Source: Saccharicrinis fermentans DSM 9555 = JCM 21142 | Lineage (GTDB): Bacteria > Bacteroidota > Bacteroidia > Bacteroidales > Marinilabiliaceae | NCBI RefSeq assembly: GCF_000517085.1 | Contig: NZ_KI912107.1 | Coordinates: 1,488,398-1,552,397 of the forward strand | Direction: 5' to 3' | DNA: 64,000 nucleotides | In this document: positions 1-9,810 of the stretch, piece by piece | How the letters are laid out: every line of letters starts with the position of its first letter | Numbering within the stretch: position 1 is the stretch's first letter | Program-made: the position numbers and the translations under genes | The notes under the pieces: model-generated | The model's database searches: none | The model's input: the letters and a program-made list of their open reading frames with translations, nothing else | Told to the model about the DNA's origin: nothing

Positions 1-102
1 TCTATTATTAGCTACAAATTGGAGCTGCTGAATATGAAAATTCAAAGTATGTACGATTTCGAAAATAATGTTCCTGTAACACCTCAATTCACAAAGAAAT
101 AA
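1..102 (+). CDS. C-terminal end of a TolC-family outer membrane efflux protein (partial)
   Basis: An open frame enters from the left edge and stops at 100-102. It encodes 33 residues ending in ...TPQFTKK. The segment SYKLELLNMKIQS looks like the last helix of a TolC-type outer membrane factor. The RND adaptor gene begins 10 bases later on the same strand, which fits the usual order of outer membrane factor, adaptor and permease. Only the tail is visible, so the call rests mainly on context and on the wording of this short helix. Confidence 0.6.
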   Translation, partial: SIISYKLELLNMKIQSMYDFENNVPVTPQFTKK

Positions 103-112
103 TTCTATAACT

Positions 113-1168
113 ATGTTTAATAAGTATATTCCAATAGCATTTTTAGGCCTAGTCATGATGGCCTGCAACGACCAACAAAATAAATTCTCAGCTGATATTG
201 CCATTCCGGTTACGGTGGAAGAAGTAAAACTAGATAATATTCAGGAGGTGTTTACTGCTACAGGAACCATTATGTCGGAGTATGAAACCACGGTGACCAG
301 TGAGGCATCCGGAGAATATTACTTACAAGTGAATCCGCGTACTGGTGAGTATTATAAAATGGGTGATCAGATAAAAAAAGGAGAGATAATTATTAAAATT
401 AAAGACCTGGAGTACGAGAATGAGGTTAACCTGGAAGGTGCGAAAATAGATTTGGATATTTCGGAGATGGAATATGAAAAGCAAAAAGCTTTGTACGAAA
501 AAGGAGGTGTAACCTTACGTGAATTAGTGACTGGTGAAAAACAGCTGGTAACAGCCAAAAAAACCTACGAAAATGCCATTATACAATTGAATAAAATGAA
601 AGTGACCGCTCCTTTTGATGGGGTTATAACCGATTTGCCCTATTTCTCGCAAGGGGTTGAAATAGAACAAGGTGAAGATGTTTTGCAGCTGATGAGTTAT
701 AAGGAGATGGTGATGGATTTAATGTTACCTGAAAGTCAAATTACCAAGGTGTCGCTCAAACAAAAAGCATGGATCACCAATTATGCTTTACCTGAAGATA
801 CCATTATAGGGATGCTCAGTGAAATATCTCCGGCGATTGATGTGGATTCCAGAACTTTTAAAGGAAGGTTAGTCATTGATAATAGGGAGGCTAAACTTCG
901 TCCAGGCATGTTTGTGAAAGCCGATATAATTGTGGATAAAAAAGATAGTGTGGTGGTTATATCCAAAGACGCTATTGTGGTCAGAACTGATGGCAAAGCG
1001 GTGTTTGTTACACGCGGAGAAACAGCCAGAGAAGTTAAAATAAATACCGGCATGGAAAATAACGGAAGAGTAGAGGTTCTGGATGGATTAAAACCAGAAG
1101 ATCGATTAATTATCAAAGGCTTTGAAACGCTGAAAGATCGTTCTAAGATTAAGGTGCTTAATAAATAA
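113..1168 (+). CDS. RND efflux periplasmic adaptor (membrane fusion lipoprotein)
   Basis: This 351-residue protein is the periplasmic adaptor linking an inner-membrane RND pump to an outer membrane channel. It starts with a lipoprotein signal ending in LVMMAC, so Cys18 is probably lipidated. A split lipoyl/barrel-sandwich domain follows: residues about 50-105 and about 160-190, with the typical segment KVTAPFDGVITDL. Between the halves is a short alpha-hairpin (about 110-160) rich in E, K and Q. A beta-barrel domain follows (LRPGMFVKADI near residue 265) and a membrane-proximal domain closes it. Length is normal for the HlyD_D23/AcrA-like family. It sits 10 bases after the TolC-type gene and 77 bases before the RND permease, so the three are probably cotranscribed. 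The substrate cannot be read from the sequence. Confidence 0.9.
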   Translation: MFNKYIPIAFLGLVMMACNDQQNKFSADIAIPVTVEEVKLDNIQEVFTATGTIMSEYETTVTSEASGEYYLQVNPRTGEYYKMGDQIKKGEIIIKIKDLEYENEVNLEGAKIDLDISEMEYEKQKALYEKGGVTLRELVTGEKQLVTAKKTYENAIIQLNKMKVTAPFDGVITDLPYFSQGVEIEQGEDVLQLMSYKEMVMDLMLPESQITKVSLKQKAWITNYALPEDTIIGMLSEISPAIDVDSRTFKGRLVIDNREAKLRPGMFVKADIIVDKKDSVVVISKDAIVVRTDGKAVFVTRGETAREVKINTGMENNGRVEVLDGLKPEDRLIIKGFETLKDRSKIKVLNK

Positions 1169-1245
1169 GTTAATAAAATTAAATGACGAAATAGTATATT
1201 CTCACTTCATATGAGTCTTTTTGTCGTTCAGCTAATATCTGTTTA

Positions 1246-4200
1246 ATGAAAAAGCTTGCACAGTTTTCTGTTAATTATCCCGTTACGGTAGCCATGATCG
1301 TTCTAGGCATCGTATTATTGGGATTTATATCCTTTTCTCGTTTAGGAACGGATTTGTTTCCTGACTTGAATAATCCACGTATTGTGGTTGAAATTGAGGC
1401 GGGAGAACGTCCTCCGGAAGAAATCGAGAAACAATTTATAGAACCCATGGAAGGTACAATCATTCGACAAAGTGGAGTGACCAATGTGGGTTCATTGAGC
1501 AAAGTAGGATCTGCTCAAATTACCGTTGAGTATAATTGGGATCAGGACATGGACGAGGCCTTTTTGGATTTACAAAAGGCGTTGACCAGTTATAGCCAGG
1601 ACGAAGATATCGAAGAATTGAATATCTACCGAAACGATCCCAATGCTTCACCTGTGATGCTTGCCGCCGTTTCAAACCCGGATATTACTGATATGGACGA
1701 ATTGAGAAAAGTAGCCCAAAATTATATCCGAAACGAGCTTATTAGAGTGGATGGTATTGCTGATGTACGTTTATCTGGGGATGAAACCAAAGAGATCCTT
1801 ATCGAAACAGATCCTTATATCTTGGAGTCGCATAACATTAGCTCTTCTACGATCGTTACCAAAATTGAAAATTATAACCGAAATGTTTCCGGAGGTTCCA
1901 TTGAAGATCTGGGACAAAAATATATTATCAAGGGTGTAAGTATTTATCAATCACCACAGGATTTGGGTAACCTGGTTGTGGGACAAACTTTGGTGAGTGA
2001 CGAAAGTGGTCAGTCTAAAGAAGTGCCTTTGTTGTTGAAAGATGTGGCAACGGTTTCCTATAAAAATCAGGATCCGCTAAATATTGTTCGTTTGGATGGT
2101 AAACGTTGTATCGGATTATCTATTTATAAAGAAACAAAATATAATACGGTTGCGGCTGTTGATGCTCTTAATGAAGGTTTTGAGAAGGTGAAAAAGGCCT
2201 TACCTGGCTATGAAATTACTATTATCAAAAATCAGGGTAAGTTTATCAACGATGCCATCGGTGAGGTCAAAGACAGTGCCCTGATTGGTGTTGTGTTTGC
2301 TGTTTTGGTACTGTTTTTATTCCTTCGCAGAATTGGAACAACACTGGTGGTGAGTGCCGCCATCCCTATCTCTATTATTGCAACATTTAATTTAATGTAC
2401 TTCAATGGATTAACATTAAATATAATGACACTTGGGGGACTGGCCCTGGGAGCTGGTATGTTGGTGGATAATGCTATAATTGTGGTGGAGAATATTTTTA
2501 GTCTGCTCGAAAAAGGTAGGTCATTGCGTGAAGCCGCTGTTGAAGGAACCGCCAAAGTGGGAGGCGCTCTCGTGGCCTCTACCTTAACTACCATCGTTGT
2601 TTTTCTTCCCATCGTTTATTTGCATGGCGCTTCGGGTGAATTATTTAAAGATCAGGCATGGACGGTTGCTTTTTCTCTTCTTTCTTCTTTATTTGTGGCT
2701 CTTTTAATTATCCCTATACTAAGTGTATTATTGCTGGGCAGACGTCCTGATAAAATTAAATTGCAGCATAAAACATATCCTCGTTATTCACGCTTTTTAA
2801 GCGGAATGATCGATCATAGATATTGGGTGATATTGGGCGCGACTGTATTGGTGGTCCTAAGTTATTTTTCTATTTCATTGGTAGGAAGCGAATTTATGCC
2901 CCAGGCTAAAACACGTGAGTTTTCTATTGAAGTGACCTTGCCTGCGGGAGCAGGTCTGGAAAGGACCGCTTCTACCATGCACTCCATGGAAGAGATGATA
3001 AGAGAAGGACTGAATGGGCATTGGGCACATGTTTATGCACATTCCGGACCTCAAACAGATTTGTCGGGAACTGATAAAAGTGTTTTTGAAGGTGAAAATA
3101 CTGGTTTTATAAAGATTATATTAAACGAGGATACTCCTTATTCAACGGATGATTTTATTCCTATTTTAAATAATTTGTTTTCTGGAATCTCTGGTCTGGA
3201 ACTGGAATATATACAGGACGAAACTGCTTTGGGTGAGATTTTAGGTAATGATTCTGCACCCATTATCGTTGAGTTGATTGGTGATGATTTGGATGTGTTG
3301 GATAAACTGACAGATCAGGTATATGAAAGCCTAATAAATGAGGAAGAATTATATAATGTAAAAAGTTCTTTTGAGGAAGGTGTGCCGGAAGTAAATGTGG
3401 TTATTGATCGGTATCGAGCGGGTATTTTTAATATTACAGCTTCTTCTATTATCACGCAGTTACAAGAGTTTTTGATGGGTAAGGATGCTGGAAGCATTGA
3501 AAGTGAGGGGGAACTAACAGATATCACGCTAAAAATGCCCGATTATGAATTGAAAGATCTGAATAATTTTGTGATTGAAAATGGTGATGAGTCTTATCGA
3601 CTTAGCGAACTTGCTCGCATCAGCATAGGTTCGTCACCTAAGGAAGTGATTCGTAATAACCAAAACCGTGTGGGACGAATATCTGCTCATATGAAAGGGA
3701 ATATTCCTGTGGATAAATTGGCGCTGAGGATTGAAAGTGTTTTGTCGGAAATTGACATGCCCACTGGATATAGATACCAAATAAAAGGTGATGAGATGAT
3801 GCGAAGGGAATCTTTTAGCAGTCTTTCATTTGCCTTGTTGTTATCCGTTATATTGGTGTATATGGTGATGGCTTCTCAGTTTGAGTCATTGATTCATCCT
3901 TTTACCATTTTGCTGACGATACCTTTGGCAGGAGTAGGAGCCATTGCAGCTTTCTTAATATTGGGTAAGTCATTGAATATTATGGCTTACATTGGACTGG
4001 TTATGCTGGCAGGTATTGCGGTAAATGATTCTATTATACTGGTGGATGCCATTAATCAGCTGAAAAAAGAAGGTGCAAAGCTCAAGGATGCGGTGATTAC
4101 TGCAGCTAATAATCGTTTGCGCCCTATTATTATGACTAGTTTAACCACCATCTTAGGATTGTTGCCGTTGACAATTGGCTTTGGAGAAAGCTCTGCTATT

Positions 4201-4320
4201 CGTTCATCCATGGCTATTGCAGTCATAGGAGGGTTGGTAACATCAACGCTTTTAACCTTGCTGGTAATACCTTGCGTGTATTACATCTTTGATGGATTGT
4301 TTAAAAAGAAAAATACATAA
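1246..4320 (+). CDS. RND efflux permease (AcrB/HAE1-like)
   Basis: A 1024-residue inner-membrane pump of the RND superfamily that exports substrates using the proton gradient. The N-terminus shows the first membrane helix followed by RLGTDLFPDLNNPRIVVEIE, a classic RND start. The two repeats of six helices plus two large periplasmic loops are visible: the TM4 segment GMLVDNAIIVVENI carries the conserved Asp, and the matching second-half segment is GIAVNDSIILVDAI. The length is standard. It follows the adaptor by 77 bases. In Bacteroidota such pumps export drugs, bile salts or solvents; which one is not decidable here. A second, longer RND gene follows directly, suggesting a two-pump arrangement with shared adaptor and channel. 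Confidence 0.93.
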   Translation: MKKLAQFSVNYPVTVAMIVLGIVLLGFISFSRLGTDLFPDLNNPRIVVEIEAGERPPEEIEKQFIEPMEGTIIRQSGVTNVGSLSKVGSAQITVEYNWDQDMDEAFLDLQKALTSYSQDEDIEELNIYRNDPNASPVMLAAVSNPDITDMDELRKVAQNYIRNELIRVDGIADVRLSGDETKEILIETDPYILESHNISSSTIVTKIENYNRNVSGGSIEDLGQKYIIKGVSIYQSPQDLGNLVVGQTLVSDESGQSKEVPLLLKDVATVSYKNQDPLNIVRLDGKRCIGLSIYKETKYNTVAAVDALNEGFEKVKKALPGYEITIIKNQGKFINDAIGEVKDSALIGVVFAVLVLFLFLRRIGTTLVVSAAIPISIIATFNLMYFNGLTLNIMTLGGLALGAGMLVDNAIIVVENIFSLLEKGRSLREAAVEGTAKVGGALVASTLTTIVVFLPIVYLHGASGELFKDQAWTVAFSLLSSLFVALLIIPILSVLLLGRRPDKIKLQHKTYPRYSRFLSGMIDHRYWVILGATVLVVLSYFSISLVGSEFMPQAKTREFSIEVTLPAGAGLERTASTMHSMEEMIREGLNGHWAHVYAHSGPQTDLSGTDKSVFEGENTGFIKIILNEDTPYSTDDFIPILNNLFSGISGLELEYIQDETALGEILGNDSAPIIVELIGDDLDVLDKLTDQVYESLINEEELYNVKSSFEEGVPEVNVVIDRYRAGIFNITASSIITQLQEFLMGKDAGSIESEGELTDITLKMPDYELKDLNNFVIENGDESYRLSELARISIGSSPKEVIRNNQNRVGRISAHMKGNIPVDKLALRIESVLSEIDMPTGYRYQIKGDEMMRRESFSSLSFALLLSVILVYMVMASQFESLIHPFTILLTIPLAGVGAIAAFLILGKSLNIMAYIGLVMLAGIAVNDSIILVDAINQLKKEGAKLKDAVITAANNRLRPIIMTSLTTILGLLPLTIGFGESSAIRSSMAIAVIGGLVTSTLLTLLVIPCVYYIFDGLFKKKNT

Positions 4321-4341
4321 AAATGACATCTCCTGACATTC

Positions 4342-4355
4342 ATCTCTGCAGAGAT
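4342..4355. repeat. 14-bp perfect palindrome between two RND genes
   Basis: The sequence ATCTCTGCAGAGAT is a perfect 14-base palindrome 22 bases after the stop of the first RND permease. It could be a protein-binding site or a chance palindrome. The rest of the 272-base gap up to 4592 has no convincing gene. It ends with a run of imperfect AACTGA-like heptamers just before the next start codon. Confidence 0.4.
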
Positions 4356-4550
4356 AACACAGAAATGATCCTTGTGGATGTGAAAAAAAAGGAAGAAGGA
4401 GGGGCGTTTGTTCTATGTAATGAGGAGATGATAAAAAGGCCTCGGGAAAGTCATAAATTCTCGCATATAAAACGATTAAACCAATGCTATATTGTTTATT
4501 AAAAAATGACATATAGCTTACAGCATTCGAATAAATATTTTACAAATCAA

Positions 4551-4590
4551 TAGTTAACTGATCACTGCTAACTGAATACAGCTGACTGAG
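4551..4590. repeat. Degenerate AACTGA-type heptamer repeats
   Basis: Just before the start of the RND-ABC gene the sequence reads as several imperfect copies of a short unit: GTTAACTGAT, GCTAACTGAATACA and GCTGACTGAG. The 12-mer TAACTGAATACA at 4569-4580 recurs at 9779-9790 and 25475-25486, each time just upstream of a gene start. This looks like an intergenic short repeat family, but the number of units is too small to be sure. Confidence 0.35.
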
Positions 4591-4592
4591 AC

Positions 4593-7500
4593 ATGAACTT
4601 TATAATAAAAAGAAAAGTATTGATAAGCATGTTGTTTATTGCACTCTCCATGTTAGGGATTGTGTCGTACAACCACTTATCGGTAGAGCTATACCCCGAT
4701 ACGGAATTTCCCGTTTTGTATGTTCAGATTGTAGGAGAAACAGAATCTGATCCTGTATATGTGGAACAGGAGGTTGTAATACCTATGGAAGGTGTTGTGG
4801 GAACACTTGAGGGCATCGAAAAAATGGAGTCTCGTATTAATCCGGGACGGGGTACCATTATTGTTTATTTAAGTAAGGATGTTGATTTTAAATATGCTTA
4901 TTTAAAATTGGCAGAAAAGGTGAGTGCTTCGCAAAGTTTATTGCCAGAGGACTTTAGAGCCACTGTTATTAAAGTGGATATGCAGCAAATAACCAATCAG
5001 TTTATGCAGTTGCAGGTGCTGGGTGAGGGTGATGTGGATAGGGTGCGCTCTATTACCGACGAGCGTATCAGTGATAAACTGGAAAGTGTTGATGGAGTTG
5101 CAGGTATAGAAGTGTACGGAGGTAGAGAAAAAACAGTAGAGATTACCTTGAATAAAGATAAACTGGAAGCACTGGGTATAACCACTTCCGAAGTACGTAA
5201 AAAAATACTTAATAACGAAGGTGAGAAAACGTTTGCCGGTAGAGTGGTGGATGATAATCAGTATCTGTTTGTAAATGTTGAAGGAGAGTACAATGATATA
5301 CAAGATTTGGAGAATGTAGTTATTGCTGCTGATGGCCCCATCTTATTAAAAGATATAGCTGAAATTGTATTTGGGGTGAAAGAGCAAACATCCTATAGTA
5401 GAGTAAATGCCAAAGAGGCGGTTACGATTCGTATGGCCAGAGAATCAACCGTGAATCAAATTGAGCTCTCGGCCAGGGTGAAGAAACAGGTGGAAGCATT
5501 AAATGAGCAGCTCAAATCTGAAGGAGTTGAGATTTCTATCACCTCCAACACAGCGGAAACCATGGAGGAGAATATCTCCCAAATTATTGACCTGGCACTG
5601 ATAGGAAGCATCCTGGCCGTTTTTATACTATGGATATTCCTGAAAAATATTCCGCTGGTATCTTTGGTAATGCTCTCTATTCCCATATCTGTATTTTCGG
5701 CTTTTAATATTTTTTATGCATTTGATATCACCATCAATACTTTAACTTTAATAGGTATTGCACTAGCAGTAGGGATGCTTATTGATAATAGTATTGTGGT
5801 GATGGAGAATATCTACCGGGTGGCATCCACCGAAAAAGACAGAGACAAGGCTGTTATTATGGGAACCCGTGAGGTTTGGAGAGCCATTTTAGCTGCTACA
5901 CTGACTACCATTACTGTTTTTCTTCCTTTTGTGTTCTCATCGAATATAATGTTTAAAATGGTAGCCAAAAATATTAGTGTTTCCATAGTGGGTACTTTAA
6001 TCATATCCTTGGCTGTGGCCTTGACCTTGGTGCCTATGATGACGCACAGTATTCTTTGGTATGGTAAATCAAACGTTCAGAAACGATTGAGACGTTTGCC
6101 TTTACATAACCGCATGATTCAATCTTATTTGGTATTGCTAAAAAATGCACTTCGCCTGCCTGCACGTACTATTAATATCGCTGTACTGGGCTTCTTTTTA
6201 ACCATATTTATTAGTCTGGTGGTGAGTTATCAGGTAAGTAAAGAAGTTGAAACACCTGAGTATGTAATTGATATAGAACGTCCCTCTGGATCTACATTGG
6301 AGGCTACCGATGAGATGGTAAAAGAATTGGAAAAGAGAATGGCGAATGTGGTTGAGCATGATAAAATCATCAGCCAGGTGTATGAAGAAAAAGCCAGTCT
6401 GGTGGTTCAGCTCAAAGAGGACTATAAGAAGGAGTCAGATCGTACATTGGGAGAGATCAAGGCCGATATTCAATCTAAGCTTTATGGTTTTGATGACTCA
6501 GAAATTAATCTTGAACAGGGAGGCACAACCACCGGAGGAGGTTCTGGCTTTGGAGATAATCCAGGTATGAGTATGATGGGTATGTTTGGCATAGGCCAGC
6601 AACAGGAAAGTATTGTGATTAAAGGAGAGGATTTTGATAAGATGCTCTTATTGGCCGAAGATATTAAGTATATACTGGAAGATAATATGGATGAGATGAA
6701 ATCTGTACGTGTCAGTGCTGGATTTCCACGTCCTGAGGTTCATTTGGAATTTGATCCAGGCTTAATGAGTATGTATAGTGTAACACCCCAAAATGTGCTT
6801 ACCGAATTATCTACCTTCCAAAGTGAATTACGCTCTGGTGGCATGCTGAAGGTAGATAACCAAGAATACGATATTGTGATGAAGGAGGAAAATCCTTATG
6901 ATGATCAGGAATTACCTCCTAAAACATATGATGATTTGCAAGAGTTGAATATCATTTCTGAAGCAGGGGCTTTAGTTGCTTTGCGTGATTTTTCTGATAT
7001 TATTTATGCCAGTGGCCGCGCTGAAATATTGCGGGTAAATCAACAAAAAGAAATAACTGTGAGATACTCTTTTGATCAGGAAATCAACGACTCAAAATCT
7101 CTTTTGGAGCAAGCACGCCAAGATGTTGACGATTTGGTGGCAGAGGTTAACCTACCTTCAGGAACTGCTCTGGAGGTTATACATGAAGAAGATCAGTTTC
7201 AAGAATTTTACTTCTTGATAGGAATGGCCTTTGTTTTGATATTAATGATTCTGGCCTCTGTCTTTGAATCGTTTGTGACACCCTTTGTGATGTTATTTTC
7301 CATTCCTTTGGCTGCTATTGGTTCTTTTTTAGGACTTATTTTTACAGGGAATTCATGGCTTAACCTTAATACACTCATTGGCTTTCTTATTTTATTGGGT
7401 ATCGTGGTCAACAATGGTATTATTTTAATCGATTATGCCAATATTTTGCGAAAAAGAGGGATGCGACATTCGCGTGCATTGTTGCAAGCTGGAATTTCCC

Positions 7501-9308
7501 GGGTACGACCCATCCTTATTACTGCAGCTACCACCATTATTGCGATGTTACCTTTGGCAATGGGAAAATCAGAATATGTGGGTAGTTTGGGTGCACCCTT
7601 TGCGATCACCGTTGTGGGAGGACTCTTGGTTAGTACTTTGTTGACCCTGGTTTTTATTCCAACTTTTAGTTTTGGTTTGGAAACGGCCTTGGATTGGATC
7701 CGTTCCTTAAATGTCACATATAAATTGGTCATCTTTACTTCCTGGATCGGAGGAGTCCTGCTAATTCATCTGGTGCTAAATCATGCTTTTATTTGGATGC
7801 TGGTTGAGTATTTTGCCTGCCTGGTGGGTGTACCTGCTGTTCTGTATTTTGCTCTTACCAGCTTGCGACAAGCCAATACCCAATTGATTAAACCCGATGA
7901 GCCTATTACCATTCGTTTACAGAGTGTCGTGAAAGTATATGACCGTAGTAATAGATTTATGCGAGAATGGAAAACGGCTAAGCTTTATGGAGCTCGAGAA
8001 CAGGCTATGCAGGGAATAAAAAGTTATAAGGAAGGTATAATATGGCAAATACCCTTATTGGGTTTTCTGGTTTGGATGACCTGGTTTTATTTGGAGACTT
8101 CTTTATGGAACTTTATTTTCGCCTTTGTTAGTTATTTTATTTTTCTATCCTATACAGCTTATCTCAGACAATGGCCCGATAAAAAAGACGTATTTAAACG
8201 TTGGTTTTCAGAGCGTAGCGTGATTTATAAAATAATATTATGGATTTATCCTGTTATATCATTGGCTTTGTTTGTTGTCAAATTCGACAGTATGGCTTCT
8301 GCTATCGTATGGGCATCTCTGTGGTATTTGGGTATTTATATTTATGTGACAGGTAAAAAAATACAGTCTGAGAATATTAATGTGGAGCGATTGAAAGGTC
8401 GTTTTGCAGGAGTCCGTAGGACGTGGTATATTTTTGTACGTTCTATTCCTGTAATAGGAAAACAAAAACAACCTTTTAAAGCATTGAAAGGTCTTACCTT
8501 AACTATGCAAAGTGGTATGATTGGTCTTTTGGGACCCAATGGAGCAGGTAAAACAACAATCATGCGTATCATTTGCGGTATACTTGATCAAAGTTATGGT
8601 AAGATATTCGTAAATGGAATGGACTCCCTTCGTTACAGGGAAGAATTACAAGGTCTGATCGGCTATCTTCCACAAGAATTCGGGTCTTATGAAAATATGA
8701 CTTCGTTTGAATTTTTGGATTATATGGCTTTACTCAAAGGACTTCGTAAAAAAGAGGAGAGATACCAAAGAGTAGAGTATGTTTTAAAGGCGGTGCATAT
8801 GTGGGACAGAAAAGATAATCCCATTGGTTCTTTTTCAGGAGGAATGAAACAACGTATTGGAATAGCTCAGATAATGCTTCATCTACCACGTATCTTGGTA
8901 GTGGATGAGCCTACTGCTGGATTAGACCCTAGGGAGAGGATACGTTTCCGGAATCTGCTGGTGGAATTGAGCCGTGACAGAATTGTTATTTTCTCTACAC
9001 ATATTATCGAAGATATTTCCAGTTCGTGTAACCAAGTGGCTGTCATGAAAAAAGGTGAACTCAAATATTGGGGTAAACCTTCGGAGTTGTCACAAATAAC
9101 TGAGGGTAGAGTATGGACCTTCGAAGTGCCTACTGATGCCTTTGAACAGGTAAATAGTAAGTATCAGGTGGTTCATCATATTGGTACTGGTAAAACTGTT
9201 CGGGTTAGGGTTTTGGCTTCAGAAAAACCTGTTGCGGATGCAGAACTTGTCAACTCAAGCCTGGAAGACTCGTACCTTTGGTTATTAAGAAATGAAGTGA
9301 GTAAATGA
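4593..9308 (+). CDS. RND permease fused to a C-terminal ABC ATPase
   Basis: A single uninterrupted frame of 1571 residues. Residues 1 to about 1030 form a complete RND permease: start IKRKVLISMLFIALSMLG, loop motif LYPDTEFPVLYVQIV, TM4 motif GMLIDNSIVVMENI near residue 400, and second-half motif GIVVNNGIILIDYAN near 945. Residues about 1035-1285 are an extra region with roughly seven hydrophobic segments not found in ordinary RND pumps. From about 1290 to the end is a full ABC nucleotide-binding domain: Walker A GPNGAGKT (about 1313), signature FSGGMKQR (about 1413), Walker B ILVVDEPTAGLDP (about 1434) and H-loop STHI (about 1467). An XRE regulator and an ABC-2 type permease follow on the same strand. 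The ATPase probably works with that permease, the RND part with the upstream adaptor. RND pumps normally need no ATPase, so the fusion is remarkable. Confidence 0.92.
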   Translation: MNFIIKRKVLISMLFIALSMLGIVSYNHLSVELYPDTEFPVLYVQIVGETESDPVYVEQEVVIPMEGVVGTLEGIEKMESRINPGRGTIIVYLSKDVDFKYAYLKLAEKVSASQSLLPEDFRATVIKVDMQQITNQFMQLQVLGEGDVDRVRSITDERISDKLESVDGVAGIEVYGGREKTVEITLNKDKLEALGITTSEVRKKILNNEGEKTFAGRVVDDNQYLFVNVEGEYNDIQDLENVVIAADGPILLKDIAEIVFGVKEQTSYSRVNAKEAVTIRMARESTVNQIELSARVKKQVEALNEQLKSEGVEISITSNTAETMEENISQIIDLALIGSILAVFILWIFLKNIPLVSLVMLSIPISVFSAFNIFYAFDITINTLTLIGIALAVGMLIDNSIVVMENIYRVASTEKDRDKAVIMGTREVWRAILAATLTTITVFLPFVFSSNIMFKMVAKNISVSIVGTLIISLAVALTLVPMMTHSILWYGKSNVQKRLRRLPLHNRMIQSYLVLLKNALRLPARTINIAVLGFFLTIFISLVVSYQVSKEVETPEYVIDIERPSGSTLEATDEMVKELEKRMANVVEHDKIISQVYEEKASLVVQLKEDYKKESDRTLGEIKADIQSKLYGFDDSEINLEQGGTTTGGGSGFGDNPGMSMMGMFGIGQQQESIVIKGEDFDKMLLLAEDIKYILEDNMDEMKSVRVSAGFPRPEVHLEFDPGLMSMYSVTPQNVLTELSTFQSELRSGGMLKVDNQEYDIVMKEENPYDDQELPPKTYDDLQELNIISEAGALVALRDFSDIIYASGRAEILRVNQQKEITVRYSFDQEINDSKSLLEQARQDVDDLVAEVNLPSGTALEVIHEEDQFQEFYFLIGMAFVLILMILASVFESFVTPFVMLFSIPLAAIGSFLGLIFTGNSWLNLNTLIGFLILLGIVVNNGIILIDYANILRKRGMRHSRALLQAGISRVRPILITAATTIIAMLPLAMGKSEYVGSLGAPFAITVVGGLLVSTLLTLVFIPTFSFGLETALDWIRSLNVTYKLVIFTSWIGGVLLIHLVLNHAFIWMLVEYFACLVGVPAVLYFALTSLRQANTQLIKPDEPITIRLQSVVKVYDRSNRFMREWKTAKLYGAREQAMQGIKSYKEGIIWQIPLLGFLVWMTWFYLETSLWNFIFAFVSYFIFLSYTAYLRQWPDKKDVFKRWFSERSVIYKIILWIYPVISLALFVVKFDSMASAIVWASLWYLGIYIYVTGKKIQSENINVERLKGRFAGVRRTWYIFVRSIPVIGKQKQPFKALKGLTLTMQSGMIGLLGPNGAGKTTIMRIICGILDQSYGKIFVNGMDSLRYREELQGLIGYLPQEFGSYENMTSFEFLDYMALLKGLRKKEERYQRVEYVLKAVHMWDRKDNPIGSFSGGMKQRIGIAQIMLHLPRILVVDEPTAGLDPRERIRFRNLLVELSRDRIVIFSTHIIEDISSSCNQVAVMKKGELKYWGKPSELSQITEGRVWTFEVPTDAFEQVNSKYQVVHHIGTGKTVRVRVLASEKPVADAELVNSSLEDSYLWLLRNEVSK

Positions 9309-9352
9309 TAAGGTGCTTTATTTGATTTGTTTTTATGCATTTTCAATGATAA

Positions 9353-9709
9353 ATGACTATGTTAAAATATAACTTTAGAAGAATATTTAGGGCTCGGGGT
9401 ATTGAAAAGCCACATGCTTACCTTCGTAAAGCAGGCTTTTCGGTGAACTTTGCCACCAAGGTGAAAAACAATAATATTAAACGCCTGGACTTAAAAGAGC
9501 TTGAGAAATTATGTTTATTACTGCGCTGTACCCCCAATGATTTTATGGAATGGATGCCGGATCCTAATACTGAGTTGTCTGAAAAACATCCCATGAATGA
9601 TTTGAAAAAACCTGCAAATGAGGTCGATTTTGTTAAAACATTGAGCGAGGTACCTCTGGGAAAATTGGAAGAGTTGAATCGCCTCTTAAAGGAGCATCTC
9701 GGAAAGTAA
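9353..9709 (+). CDS. Small XRE-family (Cro/C1-type) helix-turn-helix protein
   Basis: A 118-residue cytoplasmic protein. Residues 3-70 resemble the minimal Cro/C1-type HTH domain seen in many Bacteroidota: YNFRRIFRARGI, AYLRKAGFSVNFATKV and LDLKELEKLCLLLRCTPNDFMEW, with the usual WMPD ending. The C-terminal 45 residues are charged (SEVPLGKLEELNRLLKEHL) and may mediate dimerisation. It lies 44 bases after the RND-ABC fusion and about 100 bases before the ABC-2 permease, so it probably regulates this transporter set or itself. An alternative start is the second Met at 9359. The DNA target is unknown. Confidence 0.8.
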   Translation: MTMLKYNFRRIFRARGIEKPHAYLRKAGFSVNFATKVKNNNIKRLDLKELEKLCLLLRCTPNDFMEWMPDPNTELSEKHPMNDLKKPANEVDFVKTLSEVPLGKLEELNRLLKEHLGK

Positions 9710-9810
9710 AGCGAGAATGATTGACTGATGTCAATAAAGATTTTTAGTATTAATTCTTGAATAGTTTTGTGATTCATATAACTGAATACAAAACACTTGA
9801 TAATTATTTT

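Noticed and set aside
4252-4512. 86-codon minus-strand frame over the end of the first RND gene and the following gap
   Set aside because: No recognisable protein features, and most of it lies opposite coding or palindrome-bearing DNA.
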